From Clostridium jeddahitimonense (GTDB lineage Bacteria > Bacillota > Clostridia > Clostridiales > Clostridiaceae): a stretch of 64,000 nt of DNA. The translations under genes were made by a program, and so were the position numbers. The notes under the pieces were generated by a model. It was not told the DNA's origin. It ran no database searches and saw only the letters and a program-made list of their open reading frames with translations. Positions within the stretch are counted from its first letter, which is position 1. Every line of letters begins with the position of its first letter. The stretch spans positions 3,649,622 to 3,713,621 of the forward strand of contig LM994670.1 in the NCBI GenBank assembly GCA_000753455.2, given 5' to 3'. Shown here piece by piece: positions 18,774 to 26,723 of the stretch.

Positions 18774-19200
18774 TATCTTCCCCCCTAAAGATAGGATAAT
18801 CCCACCTCTCTACTAAAATTATTATTTAAATATACTTTAATCTTCACCCTATAGTATTCTTATGTTTTATATTTTACCATTTATTTACACAATACAAGAG
18901 AACTTTTTGTCGTCTTTTTCTTACTCTAATCTTCTATATTTTTAATATTTTTAGCACTTTAAAAAATATTTATTGAATTTCTTCTAATCTTGTCTTTATA
19001 AAATAATTTTTTCATAAATTTTAAGAATATAATTATACTTTTCATTTAAATATTACTTTTTTTTAATTACTTTAGTAGGAGATTATATTTTCTGAGAAAT
19101 TTTCTCTATAATTTGAGTTTTTTCTTAACATAATAAATAATTGTTTAATCCAAATGTCTAGCCATAGATTAAATAGTTATTTTTATATGACCTACAAAAT
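18774..19200 (-). promoter_or_regulatory. EPS operon upstream region
   Basis: About 430 very A+T-rich bases without an open frame lie before the first EPS gene. On the minus strand a possible weak sigma-A promoter (TTGTGT, 17 bases, TAAAAC) lies about 100 bases before the ATG. The leader after it contains GGGATTATCC, a short palindrome, just before the GGGGGG ribosome binding site. A CodY-like 15-mer (TATTTTCTGAGAAAT, 12 of 15 to the consensus) is at 19,086-19,100. No riboswitch class was recognised. All of these are weak calls. Confidence 0.35.
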
Positions 19201-19230
19201 AAAAAAAGACAGACTTCTACGTCTATCTTT
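19201..19230 (-). terminator. Intrinsic terminator of the liv operon
   Basis: A 10-bp stem (AAAGACAGAC with GTCTATCTTT, one mismatch) with a 6-base loop. On the minus strand it is followed by seven T residues. It lies about 120 bases after the livF stop codon. Confidence 0.85.
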
Positions 19231-19347
19231 CTAAATCATCTAAATTATTTACTATTCTCAGACCTTTTATCAGATTTTATTTATTATATCTTTAAATTAA
19301 ACATCTATTTATACCGATGTAAATACCAATAATTATAACTAATGTCA

Positions 19348-20061
19348 CTATCCAAGATAAGCTTCTCTTATTCTATCATCCTTGAGTAATACCTCTGCTT
19401 TCCCATCAATAACTATAGTTCCTGTTTCAAGTACATAAGCCCTATCTGCTATTGAAAGTGCCATATTAGCATTTTGTTCTACAAGTAACACTGTAGTACC
19501 TGATTTATTTATTTCAACAATAGTATCAAATATATCTTTTACTACCATAGGTGCTAGTCCCATCGAAGGCTCATCAAGTAAAAGCATTTTAGGCTTACTC
19601 ATTAAAGCTCTTCCTATAGCAAGCATCTGTTGCTCCCCACCTGATAATGTTCCAGCACTTTGATTCTTTCTTTCCTTTAATCTTGGAAACTTTTTAAATA
19701 CCATTTCATAATCTTTTTTAACTTGTGCCTTATCCTTTCTTAAATATGCTCCAAGTTCTAAGTTTTCCATAACTGTAAGGTTGCCAAATATCTTTCTACC
19801 TTCAGGTACATGACTTAATCCCTTTGATACCAACTTATTTGCACTAACTCCATTTATCTTTTCACCATAAAAATATACTTCACCTGATTTAACCTTTTCT
19901 AATGAAGATATTGCTCTTAAAGTTGAAGTTTTGCCAGCTCCATTTGCTCCAATAAGAGTTATTATCTCTCCTTCATTAACATTCAAGCTTATTCCCTTTA
20001 AAGCATGAATTCCACCATAAAAAAGATTAAGATCTTTAATCTCTAAAACACTCTTTCCCAA
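19348..20061 (-). CDS. livF: Branched-chain amino acid ABC transporter ATPase LivF
   Basis: This 237-residue ABC ATPase is the second, shorter ATPase of the LIV-I type importer. Walker A is GANGAGKTS (residues 38-46), the signature is LSGGEQQMLAIGRAL and Walker B is MLLLDEPSMGLAP. The SMGLAP sequence and the HVPEGRKIF segment are hallmarks of LivF. It is the last gene of the livJHMGF operon and is followed by a terminator. A 306-base gap separates it from livG, longer than usual for this operon. Confidence 0.95.
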   Translation of the reverse strand: MGKSVLEIKDLNLFYGGIHALKGISLNVNEGEIITLIGANGAGKTSTLRAISSLEKVKSGEVYFYGEKINGVSANKLVSKGLSHVPEGRKIFGNLTVMENLELGAYLRKDKAQVKKDYEMVFKKFPRLKERKNQSAGTLSGGEQQMLAIGRALMSKPKMLLLDEPSMGLAPMVVKDIFDTIVEINKSGTTVLLVEQNANMALSIADRAYVLETGTIVIDGKAEVLLKDDRIREAYLG

Positions 20062-20203
20062 TATTTAAGCCCCCTTTTATTTTAACGAAAAAAATTGCTT
20101 CATTAATATATGTAATTTATTAAACCACTTTAACTTTAATTCATTATATATAAAATACTAATTTTTATATAAATACATATCTCCTCTTAATATAGTAATA
20201 AGT

Positions 20204-20251
20204 CTTAATTAACACCCATGAACCGATAAAAATTCATGAGTATTAATTAAG
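20204..20251. repeat. 48-bp inverted repeat between livG and livF
   Basis: CTTAATTAA and TTAATTAAG arms, continued inward by CATGAA/TTCATG, form an imperfect hairpin with a 10-base loop. There is no T-tract on the minus strand, so it is not a clear terminator. About 30 bases nearer livG is a stretch of short GTTAA-type repeats (20,284-20,322). The rest of the 306-base gap holds nothing I recognise. Confidence 0.7.
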
Positions 20252-20367
20252 CTAATATATTAAGTGGGAGAAAACTTATTCTAGTTAAGAGTTAAAAGTG
20301 AATAGTTAACAGTGATTTTAAAAAAATTATAAATCATCCTTGCTTCAGCAAAACTATCCCTGTGCCA

Positions 20368-21120
20368 TCAAGCACCCAAATACGCTTCTATAACTCTCTT
20401 ATCTGTTTTTATATCTTCTGGAACTCCTTCTGCAATCTTCTTTCCATAATCTAATACAGAAATCCTATCACATATTCCCATAACAAGCTTCATATCATGC
20501 TCTATTAATAAAATTGATATATTAAACTTGTCCCTTATATTCTTAATTAATTCTGATAATTGCATTGTTTCTTGTGGATTCATACCAGCTGCAGGTTCAT
20601 CTAAAAGAAGTAGCTTTGGACTTGTTGCAAGTGCTCTTGCAATTTCAAGTCTTCTCTGTTCTCCATAAGAAAGATTTCCCGCTTTTTCATTTGCCTTATC
20701 TAATAGATTAAAGGTATCCAATATATTTCTTACCTCTTCATCCATTTTATTTTCAATCTTTCTAAATTTCTTTGTTCTAAATATAGCATCAAAATAACTA
20801 TATTTAACTCTATAATCATAGGATATCTTTACGTTATCCATAACTGTCATCTTTTCAAATAATCTTATATTTTGAAATGTTCTTGCTAACTTTTTTGAAG
20901 TAACAACATAAGGCTTTAACCCATGAATAGGCTCCCCAAGATAGCTTATAGTACCTTCTGTTGGTGCATAAACTCCTGTTAGCATATTAAATATTGTAGT
21001 TTTTCCTGCTCCATTAGGGCCAATCAGTCCTACGACTTCCTTATCCCCTATTTCAATAGAAAAATCTGAAACAGCAACTAATCCACCGAATTTAATTGTA
21101 AGCTTGTCAGCCCTTAACAT
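20368..21120 (-). CDS. livG: Branched-chain amino acid ABC transporter ATPase LivG
   Basis: This 250-residue ABC ATPase has Walker A GPNGAGKTT near residue 35, the signature LSYGEQRRLEIARAL and Walker B LLLLDEPAAGMNPQE. The AAGMNPQE segment and the ARTFQNIRLF Q-loop region are typical of LivG. It pairs with LivF under the LivH/LivM permease. A 225-bp palindrome separates it from livM. Confidence 0.95.
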   Translation of the reverse strand: MLRADKLTIKFGGLVAVSDFSIEIGDKEVVGLIGPNGAGKTTIFNMLTGVYAPTEGTISYLGEPIHGLKPYVVTSKKLARTFQNIRLFEKMTVMDNVKISYDYRVKYSYFDAIFRTKKFRKIENKMDEEVRNILDTFNLLDKANEKAGNLSYGEQRRLEIARALATSPKLLLLDEPAAGMNPQETMQLSELIKNIRDKFNISILLIEHDMKLVMGICDRISVLDYGKKIAEGVPEDIKTDKRVIEAYLGA

Positions 21121-21133
21121 ATTCCCTCCTTGC

Positions 21134-21358
21134 TTATGCTAGTATTAGTGATAGTATATATTTACTTCGGCACTTACTCTGCTAATATAAGTATTTCTAT
21201 TATTTATTCCATTAAAATTTCTAAAGTTTTAAAACTCGCTGTGCTCAAACATTAAAACTTTTTAACGAAATTTTACTTCCATAAATAATGAAATACTAAA
21301 TATTAGCTACATATGTGCCTACATAAATATATACTATTAATAACTCATACTAGCATAA
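21134..21358. repeat. Long imperfect palindrome, copy 1 (livM-livG gap)
   Basis: The left end (TATGCTAGTATTAGT, then ATAGTATATATTTA and GGCAC) is mirrored at the right end by its reverse complement with scattered mismatches. This runs inward for about 100 bases to a centre near 21,246 (CTCGCTGTGCTC). The RNA would fold into a single long hairpin. It shares its sequence plan with the copy at 23,407-23,600 in opposite orientation, for example AAATAATAGAAA and a GAAGTAA end. No open frame exists within it. It fills most of the 352-base gap. Confidence 0.85.
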
Positions 21359-21472
21359 TCTTTTAATAATTTACCAAGCTGAATGATGAAACTACTCCGT
21401 AGTTTCTAAAAAATAAATTTTCAAAATCATATCTGCTGATTTTTTCATTAATTTACAATTATAGATTTTTAA

Positions 21473-22456
21473 TTATGACTTATCGCTTGTCATTTGAACT
21501 TTATCGTATTTCTTGATCTTTTTATTTTTAAATTTTGCTATAATATCTGTAATTTCTAGTGTTCCAAATAGGCCTTGTGGTCTAAATATCATTAATATAA
21601 CTAATGTTATTGAATAAAATATCATTCTTAAATCTGCGAATTCTCTTAATGCTTCCGGTAAGATTGTTAGAACTATTGCTGCTATTACTGAACCTGTTAT
21701 TGATCCCATTCCTCCTAATACTACAAAGGTTACTATTTCTATAGATTTTAAGAAGTTAAAGGGTGTTGGTTGAATAAATGCTGTATAGTGTGCAAATAAC
21801 CCTCCTGCAAATCCTGCTATTAGCGCTGATATAAAGAATGCTACTACCTTGTACTTTGTTGTATTAACGCCCATAGCCTCTGCTGCAATTTCATTTTCTC
21901 TTATTGCTAACATTGCTCTACCTTTTGTAGATTTGACTATGTTCACCACAACTACTATTACAAGAACTACTGCAAAGTAAGCTATTGTAAATGTAGTCTT
22001 TTTAGGTATTCCGGTGAAGCCTCTAGCCCCACCTACTATGTCCATATTGGTTATTAAAACTCTTACTATTTCACACACTCCTAATGTAGTTATTGCAAAA
22101 TAGTCTCCTTTTAATTTTAATGTTGGAATACCTACAATTACCGACATAGCAGCTGCTGTCACTGATCCAGCTATTAAAGATACAACAAATGGCATCCCTA
22201 AATTTACTGAAAAGAATGCTGAAACATAAGCTCCAATTGCCATAAATGCTGCATTTCCTAAACTTAATTGACCTGTTATCCCTGTAATTAAGTTTAATGA
22301 AATGGCTAAAATTATATTAATACAGCTAAGTATCATTAGCCTTGTGATATATCTATTTATTATATTTGCCCCAATAAGTGAATTAATGATGATGAAGGCT
22401 CCAAATACTAGTGCTATGGTAATTATCTGATTTCTATATTTTTTCATCTTCATCAC
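21473..22456 (-). CDS. livM: Branched-chain amino acid ABC transporter permease LivM
   Basis: This 327-residue inner permease has about nine hydrophobic segments. The family signature SLNLITGITGQLSLGNAAFMAIGAY lies near residues 53-77, and GFAGGLFAHYTAFIQP and VLGGMGSITGSVIAAI follow. The tail is Lys-rich and cytoplasmic. It abuts livH with no gap, consistent with translational coupling. Confidence 0.95.
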   Translation of the reverse strand: MMKMKKYRNQIITIALVFGAFIIINSLIGANIINRYITRLMILSCINIILAISLNLITGITGQLSLGNAAFMAIGAYVSAFFSVNLGMPFVVSLIAGSVTAAAMSVIVGIPTLKLKGDYFAITTLGVCEIVRVLITNMDIVGGARGFTGIPKKTTFTIAYFAVVLVIVVVVNIVKSTKGRAMLAIRENEIAAEAMGVNTTKYKVVAFFISALIAGFAGGLFAHYTAFIQPTPFNFLKSIEIVTFVVLGGMGSITGSVIAAIVLTILPEALREFADLRMIFYSITLVILMIFRPQGLFGTLEITDIIAKFKNKKIKKYDKVQMTSDKS

Positions 22457-23332
22457 CTACACTTTCTCATTTACTTTCTTCCCTAATAAACCTGTTGGCT
22501 TAACAAGAAGAATTATTATAAGAATTCCAAACACTATTGCATCTGATAAAGTTGTAGATATATATGCCTTTGTCAATGTTTCTGTAAGTCCTATTAATAA
22601 ACCTCCAACTAATGCTCCTGGTATACTACCTATCCCTCCTAAAACAGCTGCAATAAATGCTTTTAATCCTGGAATTGTACCCATATAAGGTTCTACTACT
22701 GTAAATGCTAAGGATACAAGTACCCCTGCTGCCCCTGCAAGAGCTGATCCTATAGCAAAGGTAAGTGAAATTATATTGTCAACATTTATCCCCATAAGAG
22801 ATGCTGCTTCAATATCATGAGAAGCTCCTCTCATCGCCTTACCTACCTTAGTTTTATATACAATAATTTGAAGGAGAAGAACTAGGACTAATGATACAGC
22901 AAGCATTAATATTTTTGATGTTTCTATAGATAAAGCCCCTATATTTATTACTTCCTTGCTTAATAACTTTGGAAATGCCTTTGGTGAAGGTCCCATTAAT
23001 AACCTCATCCCATTTTGTAATAATAACGATACCCCAATCGCTGTTATTAATAATGTTATTCTTGGTGAATTTCTTAATGGCTTGTAAGCTACTTTCTCAA
23101 TAATTACTCCTACCAATGCTGCCCCAAGCATTGATATTATTAATGTTGGAATAAGAGATAATTTCAAAGTTGACCCACAGTACAATCCTACAAAAGCCCC
23201 AATCATGTAGATGTCTCCATGAGCAAAATTTATTAATTTAATAATTCCATAAACCATGGTATACCCCAAAGCTATAAGTGCATAAATAGACCCCAATGAT
23301 AATCCATTTATGAGTTGCTGTATAAACTCCAT
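22457..23332 (-). CDS. livH: Branched-chain amino acid ABC transporter permease LivH
   Basis: This 291-residue permease has about eight hydrophobic segments. The N-terminal QQLINGLSLGSIYALIALG and GIIKLINFAHGDIYMIGAF are diagnostic for LivH, as is the C-terminal AVLGGIGSIPGALVGG. It forms the membrane channel with LivM. It is preceded by the second long palindrome, which separates it from the binding-protein gene. Confidence 0.95.
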   Translation of the reverse strand: MEFIQQLINGLSLGSIYALIALGYTMVYGIIKLINFAHGDIYMIGAFVGLYCGSTLKLSLIPTLIISMLGAALVGVIIEKVAYKPLRNSPRITLLITAIGVSLLLQNGMRLLMGPSPKAFPKLLSKEVINIGALSIETSKILMLAVSLVLVLLLQIIVYKTKVGKAMRGASHDIEAASLMGINVDNIISLTFAIGSALAGAAGVLVSLAFTVVEPYMGTIPGLKAFIAAVLGGIGSIPGALVGGLLIGLTETLTKAYISTTLSDAIVFGILIIILLVKPTGLLGKKVNEKV

Positions 23333-23406
23333 ACATCTTTCCCCCCTTCAAATAAATTGTTACATTTAGTTTATATGTGTTTCTATAATTCATTAAACAC
23401 TTTATT

Positions 23407-23600
23407 GATATGAGATACTTACGTAGGCACATATGCGCTAGTATTTAGAGTTTCATTATTTCTTGAATTAAAAGTGCGTTAAAAAGTTTGTGCTGTCTGA
23501 ACGTAGTGAGTTCACAAACTTTAGCAATTTTAATGTGAGAAATAATAGAAACTCTTTTGCTAGTGAATTAGTGCTGAAGTAAGTAGGTCATATTAATATC
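23407..23600. repeat. Long imperfect palindrome, copy 2 (livJ-livH gap)
   Basis: The arms GATATGAGATACTTAC and the reverse complement of the right end (GATATTAATATGACCTACTTAC) pair with interruptions. Further inward, GAGTTTCATTATTTC pairs with AGAAATAATAGAAACTC. The centre is near 23,504 around CTGTCTGAACGTAG. It shares the GTTAAAAAGTTT and AAATAATAGAAA blocks with copy 1. Within the livJ-livH transcript it would form a hairpin of about 190 nt. Confidence 0.85.
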
Positions 23601-23604
23601 AGTT

Positions 23605-24756
23605 TTATGGATTAACCTTAGTTTCAAGTTTTGCTTCTCCATTTTCTATTTTTATTATTGATACTGATTTTTGTGGGTTTCTATTTTCATCAAATTTTAT
23701 ATTTCCTGAAATTGTTTCACCCTCTATATTCTTTAATGCTTCTTTAACTGCTTCTCCATCAGTTGAACCAGCCTTAGTTATAGCTTCTTCAAAAAGTTGT
23801 AATGTACTATAACTTAATGCAGCAAATGCATCTGGAGTTTGTCCATATTTCTCTTTATATGAATTAACAAATTCTTGAACTGCTTCATCTGTATCATTTG
23901 GAGAATAGTGATTTACAAAAAATGCACCTTCAACTGCATCTCCACCTATCTTAACTAGCTCTGGTGAATCCCATCCGTCTCCACCCATTAATTGTGAAGT
24001 TATTCCTATCTTTCTAGCTTGGTCAGCAATTACTCCTACCACGCTATAATAGTCAGGTAATACTAATACATCTGGATTTGAACCTTTAATATTAGTTAAT
24101 TGTGCTGAGAAATCTTTATCGCCTTCATTATAAGATACATACTCTACAACCTTTCCTCCATTTGATTCAAATTGTGCCTTAGCAGCCTCTGCAATACCTA
24201 TTGAATAATCTGAATCTTTGTTATAAAGAACTGCCATTGTCTTCGCCCCAAGGTTTTCAGTAGAATATTTTGCTATAACCTCACCCTGTGTTGCATCTAT
24301 ATAGCATGTCCTAAATACAAATTCTCCACCAGTTGTGGTTAGATTAGTTTCTGTACCTGAAGGTGTAATCATTGGAACTCCATCAGCTGTAGCATTTGGT
24401 CCAACTGCATTAGCTGCCCCTGAAGTTACAGGTCCTAATAAAAGTCCAACTCCATCTTGATTTACTAACTTATCATAAGCATTTATAGCTTTAGTTGGAT
24501 CTGCTTCATCATCTTCAAATTTTAATACAACTTGCTTTCCGTCTATTCCTCCATTTGCATTAACCTTATCTAAAAATATTTGAGCTCCATTCTTAACCGA
24601 CTGCCCATATGTTGATGCTCCACCTGATAATGGTCCTATTGCCCCAATAACTATTTCATCTGAATCACCTGATGAACCTTGTCCATTTCCGCAACCAACT
24701 AGCCCCATAGTTAGCATTGATATAGCTAATATTCCCCCTAATAATCTCTTTTTCAT
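23605..24756 (-). CDS. livJ: Branched-chain amino acid-binding lipoprotein (LivJ/LivK type)
   Basis: This 383-residue type I periplasmic-binding fold protein carries a lipoprotein signal peptide. The basic start and hydrophobic core end at LVGC, so Cys22 would be lipidated and tether it to the membrane. IGAIGPLSGGASTYGQS starts the mature domain, and the AYDKLVNQDGVGLLLGPVTSGAA segment is typical of Leu/Ile/Val-binding proteins. It is the first gene of the operon. The ligand is inferred from the operon; other amino acids are possible. Confidence 0.93.
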   Translation of the reverse strand: MKKRLLGGILAISMLTMGLVGCGNGQGSSGDSDEIVIGAIGPLSGGASTYGQSVKNGAQIFLDKVNANGGIDGKQVVLKFEDDEADPTKAINAYDKLVNQDGVGLLLGPVTSGAANAVGPNATADGVPMITPSGTETNLTTTGGEFVFRTCYIDATQGEVIAKYSTENLGAKTMAVLYNKDSDYSIGIAEAAKAQFESNGGKVVEYVSYNEGDKDFSAQLTNIKGSNPDVLVLPDYYSVVGVIADQARKIGITSQLMGGDGWDSPELVKIGGDAVEGAFFVNHYSPNDTDEAVQEFVNSYKEKYGQTPDAFAALSYSTLQLFEEAITKAGSTDGEAVKEALKNIEGETISGNIKFDENRNPQKSVSIIKIENGEAKLETKVNP

Positions 24757-24871
24757 ACTTTTTAGCCCCCTTTATTTATTGTTTTCAATACGTTCTAACT
24801 CAAATTAACTATTTATCAAATTAGCATTATTTTAGAAAACGTTTTATCAACTTTACAGCTTCATATTTGAT

Positions 24872-24888
24872 AATATATTCAAAATATT
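24872..24888. promoter_or_regulatory. CodY-like palindrome in the liv leader
   Basis: AATATATTCAAAATATT is a near-palindrome about 30 bases after the predicted transcription start. It matches the CodY consensus at about 11 of 15 positions. CodY control of branched-chain amino acid uptake is known in Firmicutes; this site is only a weak match. Confidence 0.3.
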
Positions 24889-24923
24889 GCTTTTTTGTTA
24901 TTAATTAGTTAATGTTGTTTTAT

Positions 24924-24952
24924 ATATTAACACCCTTTATTTACCATGTCAA
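24924..24952 (-). promoter_or_regulatory. livJ: Sigma-A promoter of the liv operon
   Basis: On the minus strand TTGACA, a 17-base spacer and TAATAT form a near-consensus promoter. The start point would be near 24,917, giving a leader of about 160 nt before livJ. Confidence 0.85.
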
Positions 24953-25017
24953 TACAATTTTTACAATTATTTAAAATTTACCATTCTTATGTAAAATAAA
25001 AGAACTTTGACCACACT

Positions 25018-25391
25018 TATAGTTTTCTGCCTCATTAATGTAATTAAAATAATTACATTACTTACAGCTATAAACTATAACCTATCAAAATTCTAACAGT
25101 CCCTTAACACTTATGATTTGTAATCAAAAAGCCATATTTCATAACCTTTTTAAGTTACCAATTAAGATAACCTTTGTGTCCTTATATTAATGCAGTATGT
25201 TTGTTTTAAGGATTTCCGAGATTATGTCAACATCATATGTGTTGAATGCTTTTGAACCATCACCTCAAATATAAGGCTTATTAAAATATTGATAATTAAA
25301 AGATGGAATTATGCCCTAATATAATATTAGGTTCTATGACCCATCTTTATCATGTGAAATCAAAGTTCGTGAAGTAGTTTTATTCTACTTC
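25018..25391. other. Structured non-coding region, class not recognised
   Basis: No open frame is present, but several stems are stacked. TATAGTTT/AAACTATA (25,018-25,079) encloses a perfect 11-bp TAATGTAATTA stem. CCTTATATT/AATATAAGG (25,180-25,276) encloses TCAACA/TGTTGA. AAAGATGG/CCATCTTT (25,299-25,348) encloses CCTAATAT/ATATTAGG. GAAGTAG/CTACTTC is at 25,371-25,391. It lies between the divergent liv promoter and the lipoprotein gene. No T-box, glycine, SAM, lysine or c-di-GMP riboswitch motif was found on either strand. It could be a small RNA gene or paired leaders; the coding strand is undecided. Confidence 0.45.
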
Positions 25392-25454
25392 TTACTTATG
25401 TTTTAACCCTTTTATTGTCCTATTATTCTAAATTTTTATTATTTTTTTGATTTA

Positions 25455-25463
25455 TGTTATAAT
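25455..25463 (+). promoter_or_regulatory. Extended -10 promoter of the lipoprotein gene
   Basis: TGTTATAAT is an extended -10 element with a perfect TATAAT, 37 bases before the ATG. No good -35 hexamer is seen at 17 bases upstream. Confidence 0.55.
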
Positions 25464-25499
25464 AAACTTGTACCTATTTTATACTTTGGAGGAAATGTA

Positions 25500-26081
25500 A
25501 TGAAAAGAAGAGTTTTATCACTAATTTTAATATCAGCATTATCACTATCTCTATTTGTTGGTTGCGGAGACGATAAGGCAAATAATAATTCTCAAAATTC
25601 CAATCAGCAAGAAGCACAACAACAACCTGAAAATAATAATCAAAAAGATAACAATAAAGAAAATACATCTAATGAAAATAACGATAAAGAATCCAGTACT
25701 GTTGAAGAAGTTACAAATGAAAAAATAGAAGCTAAATTTACTGAAGTTATGGATTTCTTATATAACATAGATTATTCTAACGAAGAAAAATCTATGGAAG
25801 CTGAAAATTACATAAAAGAAAATTTTACACCAGAAGGTGCTAAAAATATGATAAGTAAAATAATATCTTATGGTGAAAAAGTTTCTTATTCTGATTTACT
25901 TATTACATTAGTAAAAAATATAGAAAATAATGACGATAGGTATGAATCAATGTATGAAATAAGATACAATGTATCTATCACTATAGGTAAACCTAGCATT
26001 TACTCAGATGTAATAGCTAAAGTTGTAGTCGATAAAGACGGTAAGATATTCATAGAAAGTATAAACGATTTTGAGTTTTAA
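25500..26081 (+). CDS. Small secreted lipoprotein of unknown function
   Basis: A 193-residue protein with a lipoprotein signal peptide: basic start, hydrophobic core and LFVGC, so Cys22 is the lipidation site. Residues 25-65 are a low-complexity Asn/Gln/Lys/Glu linker. Residues 70-193 form a folded domain with an alternating beta pattern (YEIRYNVSITIGKPSIYSD) that resembles DUF4878/NTF2-like lipoproteins in outline, although I cannot assign a family. It has a clear GGAGG site and its own terminator, so it is a single-gene unit. Function unknown. Confidence 0.85.
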   Translation: MKRRVLSLILISALSLSLFVGCGDDKANNNSQNSNQQEAQQQPENNNQKDNNKENTSNENNDKESSTVEEVTNEKIEAKFTEVMDFLYNIDYSNEEKSMEAENYIKENFTPEGAKNMISKIISYGEKVSYSDLLITLVKNIENNDDRYESMYEIRYNVSITIGKPSIYSDVIAKVVVDKDGKIFIESINDFEF

Positions 26082-26108
26082 TAAGCTGCCATTGGTAGCT
26101 TATTTTTT
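26082..26108 (+). terminator. Intrinsic terminator of the lipoprotein gene
   Basis: TAAGCTGCC and GGTAGCTTA form a 9-bp stem with one G-U pair and a 3-base loop, followed by TTTTTT. It begins right after the stop codon. Confidence 0.85.
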
Positions 26109-26216
26109 ATTTATTATTAAATATTATTTTTAACAATATTCACCTCCATTAATTGAATATTTCTTTCTAAAGATGTTCATAATTTTGAGAGTAAGATTCA
26201 AAAATGGAGGATAATT

Positions 26217-26621
26217 ATGACTTTAAAACTTAAAATAGAAACTACCCCTAAAAAATCTAAAAAACGCGCATTCACATTAATAGAACTAGTAGTTGTTATA
26301 GCAATTATTGCAGTACTTGCAGCAGCCTTCACCCCTAAATTGTCCGGATATATGGATGAAGCTAGAAAAGTCAGTGTTTTAGATCAAGCTAAGAGAGTTC
26401 TAACAGCCTATGAAAGTGTAAATCTAAGGACAAATGTATTAACAGAAGGTTCTGCTATAAGCTCAGTTATAAGTTCATCAGGAGGCCTTGTAACTACAGA
26501 TGAAATAACAAAGATACCATTAACTTTCACTATAGCTCAATGTAGAAATATACTTAATACCGAAAAGTTTAACTTTACCATGACCAATGGTGTTGCTAAT
26601 GCTCCAACTTCAATAAATTAA
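26217..26621 (+). CDS. Type IV pilin-like protein with prepilin N-terminal motif
   Basis: A 134-residue protein with a class III signal. The basic leader (residues 1-18, KKSKKRA) is followed by FTLIELVVVIAIIAVLAAAF, and Glu at mature position 5 is present. The residue before the cleavage point is Ala18 rather than the usual Gly, which prepilin peptidases tolerate less well. After the helix, YMDEARKVSVLDQAKRVLTAYE continues the helical spine. The C-terminal domain is short and lacks the usual disulphide pair. No pilus assembly genes are nearby, so partner proteins must be encoded elsewhere. Confidence 0.88.
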   Translation: MTLKLKIETTPKKSKKRAFTLIELVVVIAIIAVLAAAFTPKLSGYMDEARKVSVLDQAKRVLTAYESVNLRTNVLTEGSAISSVISSSGGLVTTDEITKIPLTFTIAQCRNILNTEKFNFTMTNGVANAPTSIN

Positions 26622-26645
26622 TATTATTTTAACTCTCTACAAAGC

Positions 26646-26684
26646 AAAAATAGATTATTGATAAAAAATCAATAATCTATTTTT
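26646..26684. terminator. Bidirectional terminator between convergent genes
   Basis: A 17-bp perfect stem (AAAAATAGATTATTGAT and its complement) with a 5-base loop, A-rich on the left and T-rich on the right. It serves the pilin-like gene on the plus strand and the TasA-like gene on the minus strand. Confidence 0.9.
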
Positions 26685-26723
26685 TACTTTATTATCAAAT
26701 ATAATTTCTAAACACTAAAAATA

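Noticed and set aside
23238..23432. 64-codon minus-strand frame overlapping livH
   Set aside because: It lies across the palindrome arm and the livH start in another frame, without a ribosome binding site.
24757..25391. T-box or other amino acid riboswitch for the liv operon
   Set aside because: No TGGNACCGCG element or specifier stem was found, and the promoter at 24,924-24,952 lies downstream of the structured region, so that region is not in the liv leader.
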